Assembly (NCBI RefSeq): GCF_007856155.1
Contig: NZ_CP042266.1
Coordinates: forward strand, 4,526,001 to 4,590,000
From: Streptomyces qinzhouensis
Lineage (GTDB): Bacteria > Actinomycetota > Actinomycetes > Streptomycetales > Streptomycetaceae
Direction of reading: 5' to 3'
DNA: 64,000 nt
Position 1 is the first letter of the stretch. Each line of letters starts with the position of its first letter. Below are positions 1 to 11,694 of the stretch, in pieces. Below the pieces are notes generated by a model. That model was not told where the DNA came from and made no database searches. It saw only the letters and a program-made list of their open reading frames with translations. Both the position numbers and the translations under genes were made by a program.

Positions 1-2904
<2,904 letters not shown>

Positions 2905-2978
2905 TATTTGCTCGCGTCCACTGTGTTAGTTCTGAGGCAACGACCCGTGATTGTGCCGGGGATTGTTTGTTTCATAGT

Positions 2979-3097
2979 GTTTCGGTGGTTATTGCGTTAG
3001 GGAAACGCCCGGTTACATTCCGAACCCGGAAGCTAAGCCTTTCAGCGCCGATGGTACTGCAGGGGGGACCCTGTGGGAGAGTAGGACGCCGCCGAAC
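2979..3097 (+). rRNA. rrf: 5S ribosomal RNA
   Basis: This is the 5S rRNA of the same rrn operon. The 5' end (TTCGGTGGT) pairs with the 3' end (GCCGCCGAA) to form the terminal helix. The internal CCGAACCCGGAAGCTAAG segment is the conserved 5S loop B/helix III region. The length of about 119 bases is normal. No tRNA gene is visible between 23S and 5S or after 5S. Confidence 0.95.
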
Positions 3098-3109
3098 AAT
3101 CATTGAGGG

Positions 3110-3136
3110 AAGGCCCCGCACTTTGTGCGGGGCCTT
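3110..3136 (+). terminator. rrn operon terminator
   Basis: A perfect 12-bp stem (AAGGCCCCGCAC / GTGCGGGGCCTT) with a TTT loop lies 13 bases after the 5S gene and is followed by T-rich sequence. This is an intrinsic terminator closing the rRNA operon. Confidence 0.9.
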
Positions 3137-3180
3137 TCTGCGTTCAGGTGATTTTCAGGGTCGCCTTCTAGGCTGAGGCC

Positions 3181-3831
3181 ATGACCTACGACCTGATCAT
3201 CTTCGACAACGACGGAGTGCTCGTCGACAGCGAGCCGGTCGCCAACGCCATTCTCGCCGGGTATCTGACCGAGCTGGGGCATCCGACCTCGTACGAGGAC
3301 TCGCTGCGGGACTACATGGGCGCCGCGGTCCACCGGGTACACGATCTGGTCATGGAACGGACCGGGCAGCGGCTGCCCCCGGACTTCGACGAGACACTCC
3401 ATGAGCGGACCTTCGCGGCCTTCGAGCGGGAGCTGGAGACCGTCGACGGAGTGACCAAGGTGCTGGGGGCACTGGCGGCCGAGCAGGTGCCGTACTGCCT
3501 CGCCTCGTCCGGGACGCATCAGCGGATCCGGGTCGGGCACCGGAAGACCGGGCTCGACCTCTGGTTCCATGAAGAGATCGTGTTCAGCGCCCAGGACGTC
3601 GGCCGGGGCAAGCCGGCCCCGGATCTCTTCCTGCACGCGGCCGAGCGCATGGGGGTGGCGCCGGAGCGGTGCGCGGTCGTCGAGGACAGCGCGCTGGGCG
3701 TGCGGGCGGCGGTGGCGGCCGGGATGGACGTCTACGCGTTCACCGCGATGACGCCGGCCACCGTACTCGAAGGCGCCACCGGCTACTTCGGGTCGATGAA
3801 GGAACTGCCGGAGCTGCTGGGCCTGCGCTGA
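3181..3831 (+). CDS. HAD-family phosphatase, beta-phosphoglucomutase-like
   Basis: This is a 216-residue haloacid-dehalogenase hydrolase. Motif I is FDNDGVLVDSE (residues 8-18), with the nucleophile Asp and the acid/base Asp two residues later. Motif II is the SSGTHQR segment near residue 109, followed by a GKPAPDLF lysine motif and a final VVEDSALGV acidic motif. The helical cap after motif I places it in the beta-phosphoglucomutase/phosphatase subgroup, which acts on small phosphorylated sugars or nucleotides. The substrate cannot be read from the sequence. It stands alone downstream of the rRNA operon, 65 bases before acuC on the same strand, so the two may be cotranscribed. The ATG start is supported by alignment of motif I to the usual N-terminus. 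Confidence 0.9.
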   Translation: MTYDLIIFDNDGVLVDSEPVANAILAGYLTELGHPTSYEDSLRDYMGAAVHRVHDLVMERTGQRLPPDFDETLHERTFAAFERELETVDGVTKVLGALAAEQVPYCLASSGTHQRIRVGHRKTGLDLWFHEEIVFSAQDVGRGKPAPDLFLHAAERMGVAPERCAVVEDSALGVRAAVAAGMDVYAFTAMTPATVLEGATGYFGSMKELPELLGLR

Positions 3832-3895
3832 CGCGAGCGGTGCGACGGGCCGGGCGGCTCGAGGACCGCAGGGCGGGCCGGATACGGTGGCGGGC

Positions 3896-5071
3896 ATGAG
3901 CGGCCGGACGATGCTGATGTGGGACGAGGCGGTAACGGCGTACGACTTCGGGGACGGCCATCCCATGGACCCCGTACGGCTCGCGCTGACCATGAGCCTG
4001 GTGCGGGCCTTCGGGCTCGACCGGGCCGTCGACACCGTCGCCGCCAGACCCGCCGGGGACTCCACGCTCCGGCTCGTCCACCGCGCGGACTACATCGCCG
4101 CCGTACGGGCCGCCTCCGCGGATCCCCGTACGGCGGACCAGGCCTACGGTCTCGGCACGACGGACGACCCCGCCTTCGCCGGGATGCACGAGGCATCGGC
4201 ACTGATCGCCGGGCAGTCCGTGGCGGCCGCCGAGGCCCTCTGGCGGGGCGACACCGCGCACGCCGTGAACTTCGCCGGCGGGCTGCATCACGCGATGGCC
4301 GACTCCGCGGCCGGTTTCTGTATCTACAACGACGCCTCCCTCGCCATCGCCCGGCTCCTGGAACTGGGGGCCGAGCGGGTGGCCTACGTCGACGTGGACG
4401 TCCACCACGGGGACGGCGTACAGGCCGCGTTCTGGGGCGATCCACGCGTGCTGACGATCTCCCTGCACGAACACCCGAGGACGCTGTTCCCCGGCACCGG
4501 CCGGCCGGAGGAGACCGGGGCCGGCGGCGTCGCGGAAGGCGGGGCGGTCAATGTGGCGCTGCCGCCGGGAACGGCCGACGAGGGCTGGCTGCGGGCCTTC
4601 CACGCGGTGGTGCCCGAACTGCTGGCCGACTTCCGCCCCCAGGCGCTGGTCACCCAGCACGGCGCCGATACGCACTTCGAGGACCCGCTGGCGCATCTCG
4701 CGGTCTCCCTGGACGCCCAGCGGCTCGTCCAGGAGGCCTGCCACGGGCTGGCGCACGAGCATGCCGAGGGCGGGCGGTGGCTCGCGCTCGGCGGCGGCGG
4801 GTACGCGATCGTGGACGTCGTCCCGCGCTCCTGGACGCATCTCGTGGGCATCGCCGCCCATGCGCCCGTCGACCCGGAGGCGATGGTGCCGCAGGAGTGG
4901 CGCGACCGGGTGTACGCGCTGACGCGGCAGCCCGGACCCCGGCGGATGACGGACGGCCGGACGCCGCGGTGGCGGGACTGGGACGCGGGATACGACCCCG
5001 CCGACCGGCTGGACCAGGCCGTGCTGGCGACCCGGCGGGCCGTGTTCCCGCTGCGCGGGCTCCTCCCGTAA
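3896..5071 (+). CDS. acuC: Acetoin utilization protein AcuC-like deacetylase (histone deacetylase superfamily)
   Basis: This is a 391-residue zinc-dependent deacetylase-fold protein. The start (MWDE...YDFGDGHPMDP) is typical of AcuC. GLHHA near residue 130 gives the catalytic His pair. YVDVDVHHGDGVQ near 165 contributes metal-binding Asp and His, and the QHGADTH segment near 260 follows. AcuC homologues in Bacillus deacetylate acetyl-CoA synthetase; a role in acetyl-lysine control here is inference. A GTG nine bases upstream is an alternative start, but the ATG fits the family better. It is followed by 148 non-coding bases and then a phosphatase gene on the same strand. Confidence 0.9.
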   Translation: MSGRTMLMWDEAVTAYDFGDGHPMDPVRLALTMSLVRAFGLDRAVDTVAARPAGDSTLRLVHRADYIAAVRAASADPRTADQAYGLGTTDDPAFAGMHEASALIAGQSVAAAEALWRGDTAHAVNFAGGLHHAMADSAAGFCIYNDASLAIARLLELGAERVAYVDVDVHHGDGVQAAFWGDPRVLTISLHEHPRTLFPGTGRPEETGAGGVAEGGAVNVALPPGTADEGWLRAFHAVVPELLADFRPQALVTQHGADTHFEDPLAHLAVSLDAQRLVQEACHGLAHEHAEGGRWLALGGGGYAIVDVVPRSWTHLVGIAAHAPVDPEAMVPQEWRDRVYALTRQPGPRRMTDGRTPRWRDWDAGYDPADRLDQAVLATRRAVFPLRGLLP

Positions 5072-5219
5072 GGCCGCAGCGCGGGATTCGACCGCCCCCG
5101 GCGCCGTACCGCATGCCGAGAGGTGCGAAAACGGCCTCCGCGGGGCCGTGTTGGGCCGAACGCGGGACCGGAGCGGGGAAACCCCATAGGCCGCCCCGCG
5201 CTGCGGGAGCATCGCTCCT

Positions 5220-6038
5220 GTGGCGATGAGTCGAAGGGCGCTGCGAGCCCATCTGGTGGCCGCCGGACTGGCGGGCACCGTCGCGACGAGCCGGGAGAGC
5301 AGCCTCCGCCGGTACCGGCTGTTCGCCGCGGGCGACCCCCGGGCCAGACTCGGGCTCGTCCCCGAACGCGACTGGACCGAACGGGATCTGCTCGCGCTGA
5401 TCGCCGAACGGTGCGGGGTGCCGGCCGATCCCGGCCGGGTCTCCGGGCCCGAGACCATCGACCCCGAGCGGACCCTGGACGCACTGGACGCCTTCGCCGG
5501 CGAACTGGCCGCGGTCGCCGCACGGCGGGGCGCGGTCCTGCTGGGAACCGGCCATCCCCACCGGCTCCTGGGGTTTTACGGCGGTATCGCAGACACTTTG
5601 TCGGCGGTGGGCTGTCTCGTCCTCACACCCGCGCAGGGCAGAAGTGTCGACATAACGACCCGGTTCGGCGTACGTCAGGGCACGCTGGCGTACGTACGAG
5701 GGGTCGCGCTGGTGCGGGAAGGCGGCGCACGGGGCCCGGTGGCGGGAACCGGCGCACACACCCACTCGCCGCTGCCGCTGCGGCTGGCCCTGGAGGGTCT
5801 GGCGGCGGCCGGGGGGCCGTTGCCCGATCTGGTCGTCGGGGACCATGGCTGGGTCTGCGGGGCTGGTCAGCTGGGTTTTCCGGCCATCGGCCCGGCGGAC
5901 GCCGACGATCCGGCCGTCTTCGTGGGCGAGGCGGAGGGCCGGATCGCCGTCGCGGTACCGCTCGACGACGCCGTACGGTCGGTGCATTACCGGCCGCTCA
6001 TGCGCTATGTACTCAAACGGGCCTGTCTGTCAGGTTAG
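5220..6038 (+). CDS. Actinobacterial phosphatase-family protein
   Basis: This is a 272-residue cytosolic protein. I recognise it as the conserved Streptomyces phosphatase family that sits next to bdtA. It has a GTGHPHRLLGFYGGIAD segment near residue 117, where the family keeps Gly-Thr-Gly-His-Pro, and a C-terminal VVGDHGWVCGAGQLGF segment near residue 205. No signal peptide or membrane segment is visible. The GTG start has GGGAG 11 bases upstream; an ATG two codons later is possible. The substrate is not known to me. It lies in the same orientation as, and directly before, the regulator gene. Confidence 0.75.
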   Translation: MAMSRRALRAHLVAAGLAGTVATSRESSLRRYRLFAAGDPRARLGLVPERDWTERDLLALIAERCGVPADPGRVSGPETIDPERTLDALDAFAGELAAVAARRGAVLLGTGHPHRLLGFYGGIADTLSAVGCLVLTPAQGRSVDITTRFGVRQGTLAYVRGVALVREGGARGPVAGTGAHTHSPLPLRLALEGLAAAGGPLPDLVVGDHGWVCGAGQLGFPAIGPADADDPAVFVGEAEGRIAVAVPLDDAVRSVHYRPLMRYVLKRACLSG

Positions 6039-6166
6039 GCCGCCGTTGGCTGCTCCTCTTCCCCACTCGTACCACGCGCCCCTAGTCTGGGGAGTGAGCG
6101 CACAGCGACGAAGAGTCACCGGAGGGGAAGCCGGTGGGCGTCATGTGCGGAAGGTACAGGTGGGTC

Positions 6167-6379
6167 ATGGCTGCTGGCAGCGAGAGGCCTCTCAACGAGG
6201 TCAAGTTCCTTACCGTGGCGGAAGTCGCCTCGGTGATGCGGGTGTCGAAAATGACTGTGTACCGGCTGGTGCACAGCGGGCATCTGCCGGCGATCCGGGT
6301 GGGGAGGTCCTTCCGAGTTCCGGAGCAAGCGGTGCACGAGTATCTCCGCGAGTCCTTCGTGGGGGTGGAATCCGCTTAA
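6167..6379 (+). CDS. bdtA: Excisionase-family helix-turn-helix regulator, BdtA
   Basis: This is a 70-residue MerR/excisionase-type winged-helix protein. FLTVAEVASVMRVSKMTVYRL is the helix-turn-helix and IRVGRSFRVPEQAVHEYL is the wing and final helix. In S. coelicolor the gene in this position near bldN is bdtA, a reported BldD target. It is not BldC, whose sequence differs. The ATG at 6167 is preferred because the residues MAAGSERPLNEV begin the conserved protein; an upstream in-frame GTG at 6134 adds 11 unconserved residues. It probably binds DNA with partners, since it is too small to carry a separate sensing domain. Confidence 0.88.
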   Translation: MAAGSERPLNEVKFLTVAEVASVMRVSKMTVYRLVHSGHLPAIRVGRSFRVPEQAVHEYLRESFVGVESA

Positions 6380-6543
6380 CGGGGCGTTCCGCGGGAGACC
6401 CGCGGATGTCCCGGGTGCGCCGGCCGAGCAGGCGGCGGCCCTCGGATTACGGGCTCGGAGCTCGGGCGGGTAGGCTAGGCCGACGTAGGTCGTGTGGGCC
6501 CAGACGCCCCGCACCGAGTGAAGAGAAGTGAGCGAGGGTAGTC

Positions 6544-6642
6544 GTGGGCTCTGTTATCAAGAAGCGGCGCAAGCGGATGGCCAAGAAGAAGCACCGCAAG
6601 CTGCTCAAGCGCACCCGCGTTCAGCGTCGTAACAAGAAGTAA
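6544..6642 (+). CDS. 30S ribosomal protein bS22 (AURKAIP1/COX24 domain)
   Basis: This is a 32-residue, extremely basic protein ([18 protein letters not shown] followed by [13 protein letters not shown]). It matches the actinobacterial small-subunit protein bS22 seen in mycobacterial ribosomes and belongs to the AURKAIP1/COX24 family. The GTG start follows GAGCGAGGG. It is too short for most ORF callers. The strong terminator 33 bases after its stop codon shows it ends a transcript. Its own promoter probably lies in the 160 bases after bdtA. Confidence 0.93.
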   Translation: MGSVIKKRRKRMAKKKHRKLLKRTRVQRRNKK

Positions 6643-6675
6643 AGCGTTAACGACGGCTGTACGTGTTGTACGTAT

Positions 6676-6716
6676 CACCGTGGCCCTCCCGCCCTTGTGG
6701 CGGGAGGGCCACGGTG
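6676..6716 (+). terminator. Terminator after bS22
   Basis: A perfect 18-bp stem (CACCGTGGCCCTCCCGCC and its complement) with a CTTGT loop lies 33 bases after the bS22 stop. The following bases are GCGTT, with no long T run, as is usual in Streptomyces. Confidence 0.85.
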
Positions 6717-6868
6717 CGTTCGGGGGCCATTCGGTGTTCCCGAGGTACCGGCGCCGGCGAAAGGGACCGGTGCGGACGTCCCTGGGCAACGCCGAGCCGC
6801 TACCGTGGCGTCTGAACGTGTGAACGCGTTCACCTGTTGTTCGAGACGGCCGAGGGAAGGCGCTGATC

Positions 6869-7942
6869 TTGGGAAAGGTCGTGCTCGTGACCGGGGCCGC
6901 CCGGCAGCTCGGCGGCCGTCTGGTGCGCAGCCTGGGGCGGGACGCCCGGATCGACCGGGTGATCGCCGTCGACGCGGTCGTGCCCGAGCACGGTCTCGGC
7001 GGTGCGGAGTTCGTCCGGGCGGATATCCGGCAGCCCGCGATAGGGCGAGTTCTGGCCGAACACGGGGTCGATACGGTCGTCCATCTCGATGTCACCGGCA
7101 CCCCGCTGGGCGCCGGCGGCCGGACGGCCGTCAAGGAGACCAATGTCATCGGCACGATGCAGCTTCTCGGCGCCTGCCAGAAGTCGCCCACGGTCCGGCG
7201 GCTGGTGGTCAAGTCCAGTACGAGCGTCTACGGCTCCGCGCCCCGCGACCCGGCGATCTTCACCGAGACCACCCCGCCCAAGTCCCTGCCGAGCGGTGGC
7301 TTCGCGAAGGACGCCGTGGAGGTCGAGGGGTACGTCCGGGGCTTCGCCCGGCGCCGCCCCGATATCGCGGTCTGTGTGCTGAGGTTCGCCAATATTCTCG
7401 GGCCGGACGCGGACTCCCCGCTGGCGGAGTTCCTGTCGCTGCCGGTGCTGCCGACGGTGTTCGGCTACGATCCGCGGCTTCAGTTCGTCCACGAGGACGA
7501 TGTGATCGACGTACTGCTGCTCGCGTTGCGCGAGCCGCGCCGCGGGACTCTCAACAGCGGCACGTTCAATATCGCGGGGGACGGGGTGCTGCTGCTGTCG
7601 CAGTGCTCGCGGCGGCTGGGGCGGCCGACGCTGCCGGTGCCGCTGCCCGCTGTCACCTGGGTCGGCTCGGCGTTGCGTACGGTGGGGGTCACGGACTTCT
7701 CGCCCGAGCAGATCCGGCTGCTGACCCACGGCCGGGTGGTCAGCACCGAGCAGATGCGCCGGACGCTGGGGTTCACCCCCCGCTACACCACCCCGGAGAC
7801 CTTCGCCGACTTCGCCCGGGCCCGCGGGGCCGGGCTGGTGCCGCCGCAGACGCTGGCGCGGGCGGTGGACCGGGTGGGCGAGGCGCTGGGCGCCCACCGG
7901 GGCGGCCCGGTGGCGGTCCCGAATCAGAGTGACGCCGGATAA
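6869..7942 (+). CDS. NAD-dependent epimerase/dehydratase (extended SDR)
   Basis: This is a 357-residue extended short-chain dehydrogenase/reductase. It has an N-terminal nucleotide-binding motif VLVTGAARQLGGRL. The SSTSVYG segment with a following lysine-rich stretch sits where extended SDRs keep the Ser and Tyr of the catalytic triad. VLRFANILGP follows. The TTG start is supported by GGGAAGG 9-15 bases upstream. The gene is 14 bases from the acyltransferase gene and almost certainly cotranscribed with it. The pair is conserved upstream of bldN in Streptomyces to my recollection. An envelope-lipid or sugar-modifying role is possible, but the substrate cannot be inferred. Confidence 0.88.
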   Translation: MGKVVLVTGAARQLGGRLVRSLGRDARIDRVIAVDAVVPEHGLGGAEFVRADIRQPAIGRVLAEHGVDTVVHLDVTGTPLGAGGRTAVKETNVIGTMQLLGACQKSPTVRRLVVKSSTSVYGSAPRDPAIFTETTPPKSLPSGGFAKDAVEVEGYVRGFARRRPDIAVCVLRFANILGPDADSPLAEFLSLPVLPTVFGYDPRLQFVHEDDVIDVLLLALREPRRGTLNSGTFNIAGDGVLLLSQCSRRLGRPTLPVPLPAVTWVGSALRTVGVTDFSPEQIRLLTHGRVVSTEQMRRTLGFTPRYTTPETFADFARARGAGLVPPQTLARAVDRVGEALGAHRGGPVAVPNQSDAG

Positions 7943-7956
7943 GGAGCGTACCGACG

Positions 7957-9030
7957 ATGGCGGACGCCAAGGTCATTCCCTTCGACGACGACCGGGCGCG
8001 GGGCAGTGTGCCGCGGGCCGGGCGGCGGCGTGCGCCCGGCGCCGGGAGCGGTACTGGTGAGTCGCCGGTACGGGACGTTCCGGCGGCCCGCGACGGACGG
8101 AGTCGGCGCGGCGCCCGGCCGGCCGCGGTACCGGGGCAGGCGCCCGGGGCGGCGCAGCCTGAGCCGGGGCCGGGGGCCGGTTCCGGAGTCGGGGGCTGGG
8201 AGCGGAAGCTGGCGGGCGGGCTGGCGTTCCTGCGGCGGCGGGTCACCGGCGATTACGAGGTCGACGAGTTCGGCTACGACAAGGAGCTCACCGACCAGGT
8301 TCTGATGGAGCTGCTGCGGCCGCTGTACGACAAGTACTTCCGGGTCGAGGTGAAGGGCATCGAGAACATCCCCGCCGAAGGGGGTGCGCTGGTTGTCGCC
8401 AACCACTCCGGGACGCTGCCGCTCGACGGGCTGATGCTGCAGGTCGCCGTGCACGACCGGCATCCGGCGGGCCGCCATCTGCGGCTGCTCGCCGCGGATC
8501 TGGTCTTTATGCTGCCGGTCGTCAACGAGCTGGCGCGCAAGGCGGGGCACACCCTGGCGTGCGCGGAGGACGCGGAGCGGCTGCTGGAGCGCGGTGAGGT
8601 CGTCGGGGTGATGCCGGAGGGCTTCAAGGGCATCGGGAAGCCGTTCGGGGAGCGGTACAAGCTTCAGCGGTTCGGCCGCGGCGGCTTTGTGTCGACGGCG
8701 CTGCGGGCGGGCGTGCCGATCGTGCCCTGTTCGATCGTGGGGGCCGAGGAGATCTATCCGATGATCGGCAACGCGAAGACGCTGGCGCGGGTGCTGGGGC
8801 TGCCGTACTTCCCGGTGACGCCGACGTTTCCGCTGCTCGGTCCGTTGGGCGCGGTACCGCTGCCGACGAAGTGGACGATTCAGTTCGGGGAGCCGATCCC
8901 GACGGACGGCTATCCGGCGGAGGCGGCGGAGGATCCGATGCTGATGTTCAACCTGACCGATCAGGTACGGGAACAGATTCAGCACACGCTCTACAAACTG
9001 CTGGTGCAGCGGCGGTCGGTCTTCTTCTGA
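7957..9030 (+). CDS. 1-acyl-glycerol-3-phosphate acyltransferase-like (PlsC family)
   Basis: This is a 357-residue lysophospholipid acyltransferase-family protein. The first 90 residues are Gly/Arg/Pro-rich and probably disordered. The catalytic block NHSGTLPLD (the HxxxxD motif) is near residue 150, with GVMPEGFKGIGKPF near 215 corresponding to the family EGT-type glycerophosphate-binding block. PIVPCSIVGAEEIYP follows. No signal peptide is seen; association with the membrane is expected. It follows the epimerase gene by 14 bases and ends before a long palindromic terminator that it shares with the converging rsbN gene. Confidence 0.9.
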   Translation: MADAKVIPFDDDRARGSVPRAGRRRAPGAGSGTGESPVRDVPAARDGRSRRGARPAAVPGQAPGAAQPEPGPGAGSGVGGWERKLAGGLAFLRRRVTGDYEVDEFGYDKELTDQVLMELLRPLYDKYFRVEVKGIENIPAEGGALVVANHSGTLPLDGLMLQVAVHDRHPAGRHLRLLAADLVFMLPVVNELARKAGHTLACAEDAERLLERGEVVGVMPEGFKGIGKPFGERYKLQRFGRGGFVSTALRAGVPIVPCSIVGAEEIYPMIGNAKTLARVLGLPYFPVTPTFPLLGPLGAVPLPTKWTIQFGEPIPTDGYPAEAAEDPMLMFNLTDQVREQIQHTLYKLLVQRRSVFF

Positions 9031-9051
9031 CGGGCGGTACGGATTCTGACG

Positions 9052-9105
9052 GACGGTACGGAGAGGGGGCCCGGATCATGATCCGGGCCCCCTCTCCGTA
9101 CCGTC
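9052..9105. terminator. Bidirectional terminator between the acyltransferase and rsbN genes
   Basis: A 54-base perfect palindrome (27-bp arms centred at 9078/9079, with GATCATGATC at the centre) lies between two converging genes. The symmetry suggests termination in both directions. Confidence 0.88.
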
Positions 9106-9161
9106 GTACAGTCCGGCGGGCCGCAGGCGGCCGATTCGCTACCGCGCCCCGGTCGAACTGC

Positions 9162-10445
9162 TCAGCGGTCCTCCTCCGCGCTCAGCCCGAGGCCGGGGAG
9201 GAGGCCGGGCAGTAGCGGCGGGAGGGTGATGTCCGGCCTCGGCGTCGGGGTCGCCCGGCCGTCGGCCGGAGGTGTGGTGCCCTTCGCCGGTGGGTCGAGC
9301 AGATCGCCCGCCCCGCCGAGAAGCCCCTGGTCCTTCGGGGTGGCCGGGCCCGATCCGGTGTTCGAAGGGCCCGGCCGGCTGTCGGTGCCGGGGGCGGGCG
9401 TGGAGCCGGGCGCGGACGGGGTGGTGCGGGCGTCGCCGGAGGGCCGTTCGGTTGTCTTCGGCGACGAAGTGCCGGGGAGCTCGGAGCCCCGGCCCTGCTC
9501 CGGCGGACTGGGCAGCAGCGACTGCAGCGGCTCGACCTCCTGCTCCATGGCCGTGAAGACGTCGTCGACCTCGTTGGAGACGTCGGTGAGCTGGACGGGG
9601 AGGCGCTCGCGCAGGCCGTTCCACTTCTCGCGGTGGGACTGCGAGAAGGAGTTCAGCTTCCGGATCGGACCGAGCGAGCCGTTCCGCTCGTACGCGGAGT
9701 GGAGCAGGCGGTGGGCCTCGCGGACATCGTGGCGCATGCCGTTGAGCGCGCGGCGGACCTCCCCGATGGACTCGTGATCCATCGAGCCGGACCGGGCCCG
9801 CTCCATCAGCCTGCGGGCCTCGTTGAGCCGGGTGGACGCCTGGTCCAGATAGAGCTCGCCGCGGTCGGCCTCGCCGTCGGCCATCCCGAGGCGGATGTCC
9901 TCCATGCCGCGTTTGAGCCCATAGAGCGAATCACCGGGGAGGGCGTCGGAGCTCGCCGCCGCCACCCCGCCGAACGCGCCCGCCGCGACCCCGACCGTGA
10001 GGCCGCCGGCCGCGAGGCCCTTGGACCAGCGGGAACGGGGCCGCAACTTCCGCAATGGGGAAGCCCGATGGGCGCCGCGGCCCGCCTTGCGTTGTTCGGG
10101 CACCGTAGGGCCCGTGGTCTCGCCGGTCGCCGCGCCCGCCGTGCCTTCCCGGAACATGGCTTCCATGGCGGCGACGAGCTGCGCCCGCTGCACCACTTTG
10201 ACCTCGGGATCCAGCTCGGGTTTGGGCAGTTCGCCGAGGCCGGTCGACAGGGCCAGCATCCGCACCTGCTCCGGCCGCCCCGCGACAGCTGGCGCGGGGG
10301 AGGCCGGGGACCGCGGATCGCCGGGGGCGTCGGGGCCGTCCGGTGCCGGGTCGGCGCCCTCGTCGTACCGCTGCGCGGCCGCCTGATCTTCCAGGGCCTG
10401 GGCGAAGGCGTTCGCCCGCCGGTGCGCCGAAACGTTCGCGATCAC
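9162..10445 (-). CDS. rsbN: Anti-sigma factor RsbN (DUF5667 protein)
   Basis: This is a 427-residue protein encoded just downstream of bldN. It is the position and type of RsbN, the membrane-bound anti-sigma factor of BldN in S. venezuelae. The N-terminal ~130 residues are cytoplasmic, starting VIANVSAHRRANAFAQ, and would bind the sigma factor. One hydrophobic segment follows (GLAAGGLTVGVAAGAFGGVA). A helical extracellular region with the DUF5667 pattern (DALPGDSLYGLKRGMEDIRL) comes next, and a Pro/Thr/Gly-rich tail ends the protein. The GTG at 10445 is preferred to the GTG at 10454, because GGAGG lies 8 bases before the former and abuts the latter. It is read from its own promoter (see 10576-10604). 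Confidence 0.9.
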   Translation of the reverse strand: MIANVSAHRRANAFAQALEDQAAAQRYDEGADPAPDGPDAPGDPRSPASPAPAVAGRPEQVRMLALSTGLGELPKPELDPEVKVVQRAQLVAAMEAMFREGTAGAATGETTGPTVPEQRKAGRGAHRASPLRKLRPRSRWSKGLAAGGLTVGVAAGAFGGVAAASSDALPGDSLYGLKRGMEDIRLGMADGEADRGELYLDQASTRLNEARRLMERARSGSMDHESIGEVRRALNGMRHDVREAHRLLHSAYERNGSLGPIRKLNSFSQSHREKWNGLRERLPVQLTDVSNEVDDVFTAMEQEVEPLQSLLPSPPEQGRGSELPGTSSPKTTERPSGDARTTPSAPGSTPAPGTDSRPGPSNTGSGPATPKDQGLLGGAGDLLDPPAKGTTPPADGRATPTPRPDITLPPLLPGLLPGLGLSAEEDR

Positions 10446-10575
10446 TGGCGGCACCTCCTCTCGTCATGACGATCGACTCCCCTGAGGGTCTGGAAGGTTG
10501 CACGATCTACGCGCATCCACACGATCGGGTGAGTGGCTGCGGGCAGGGCGTGACCACAGGGAGCCTGCATCCCGC

Positions 10576-10604
10576 ACAACGAGCGGCGCGGCACTTGGGT
10601 TACG
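10576..10604 (-). promoter_or_regulatory. Candidate sigma-BldN promoter of rsbN, within the bldN-rsbN spacer 10446-10821
   Basis: On the minus strand, CGTAAC (10604-10599) is followed after 17 bases by CGTTGT (10581-10576), about 130 bases before the rsbN start. The sigma-BldN promoter type I recall from bldM is CGTAAC with CGTTGA. This supports direct control of the anti-sigma gene by its sigma factor. Apart from this, the 376-base spacer shows only GC-rich, low-complexity sequence and no credible gene. Confidence 0.65.
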
Positions 10605-10821
10605 CGCGAAAGATGATCGGACCAGTGCGTCATCGAGGCGTCACCGATGGGTGTGTTGGGGTCGGGGGACGGGCGGGGGGTGGGGCGGTCGCGGTACGGC
10701 CGGGGCGCCGGCGGGGCCGGGGATGCTCCGGGGTGCCTTCCGTACCGCGGACCGGTGGTGCGTGGTGCCGCGGCGGGACGGGCCGGCGGGGGAGAGGGGA
10801 CGGTGGCGGGGTACCCACGGC

Positions 10822-11694
10822 TCAGCGGGCGTCTTCCGGCAGCAGCCGGGCGAGGGTGCGTACGGCGCGGTACTGAAGGGTTTTGATCGCCCCCTCGTTC
10901 TTGCCCATCACCCGAGCGGTCTCGGCGACGGACAGTCCTTGCAGGAAGCGCAGGGTCACGCACTCCTGCTGCTGGGGGTTGAGCTTGCGGACGGCTTCGA
11001 GCAGCGCCGCGTTCGACAGGGATTCGAGGACCGAGTCCTCCGGGCTGCGCTCGACCTCGTTGGCGTCGAGCATCTCGCCGGTGGTGACCTCCAGCCGGAA
11101 GCGGCTGGACTTGAAGTGGTCGGCGACCAGATTGCGGGCGATCGTCACCAGCCAGGCGCCGAAGTCGCGGCCCTGCCAGGTGAAGGTGGAGATCCGGCGC
11201 AGGGCGCGCAGGAACGTCTCGCTGGTGAGGTCCTCGGCGGTCGCTTTGCCGCCGACGCGGTAGTAGATGTAGCGGTAGACGGTGTCGCTGTATTGGTCGT
11301 AGAGCCGGCCGAAGGCTTCGGCTTCGCCCGCCTGCGCCCGCTCGACCAGCTCCATCATCCGGGCGCTGTCGCTGTCGGCGCTGGGCCGGCGGACCGCGGC
11401 GCCGGTGGCCGGGGCGGACGAGGCGGCGCCGGAGCCGGTCCTGCTGCTCCGTCTGGCGACCGCACGGCCGCTGCCGGCCCTCCTGCCCTCCACGAGGGCG
11501 CTTCGTGCCGGTCCCTCCTTGTAGCCGTCGGCCAGGGCATAGCAGGGGGCGGCGGGGACGCCGGCGGGGGCGAGGCGGGGCATGGCGAGGGCGGGGACGG
11601 CGTACGCGGTGGGGACGAAACCGCGCAGGTGTTCAAGGACCGTCGAGCGGAGCGTAGCCAGGCCCGAGGCGTCAACCCCGACGTGTGGGTACAC
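10822..11694 (-). CDS. bldN: ECF RNA polymerase sigma factor BldN
   Basis: This is a 290-residue extracytoplasmic-function sigma factor required for aerial mycelium formation, where it directs chaplin and rodlin expression in studied Streptomyces. The first ~110 residues form the BldN pro-region (starting VYPHVGVDASGL), which is removed by proteolysis in S. coelicolor. Sigma region 2 spans about 113-180 (AFGRLYDQYSDTVYRYIYYR and TAEDLTSETFLRAL). Region 4 spans about 230-285 (LNPQQQECVTLRFLQGLSVAE). The GTG start with GGGAG upstream is the same as in known bldN genes. The gene lies upstream of rsbN in the same direction. bldN itself is a reported BldD target; no convincing BldD box was found by eye upstream. 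Confidence 0.96.
   Translation of the reverse strand: MYPHVGVDASGLATLRSTVLEHLRGFVPTAYAVPALAMPRLAPAGVPAAPCYALADGYKEGPARSALVEGRRAGSGRAVARRSSRTGSGAASSAPATGAAVRRPSADSDSARMMELVERAQAGEAEAFGRLYDQYSDTVYRYIYYRVGGKATAEDLTSETFLRALRRISTFTWQGRDFGAWLVTIARNLVADHFKSSRFRLEVTTGEMLDANEVERSPEDSVLESLSNAALLEAVRKLNPQQQECVTLRFLQGLSVAETARVMGKNEGAIKTLQYRAVRTLARLLPEDAR

Noticed and set aside
6167..6379. The small regulator as BldC.
   Set aside because: The residues differ from BldC; the sequence and place next to bldN fit BdtA.
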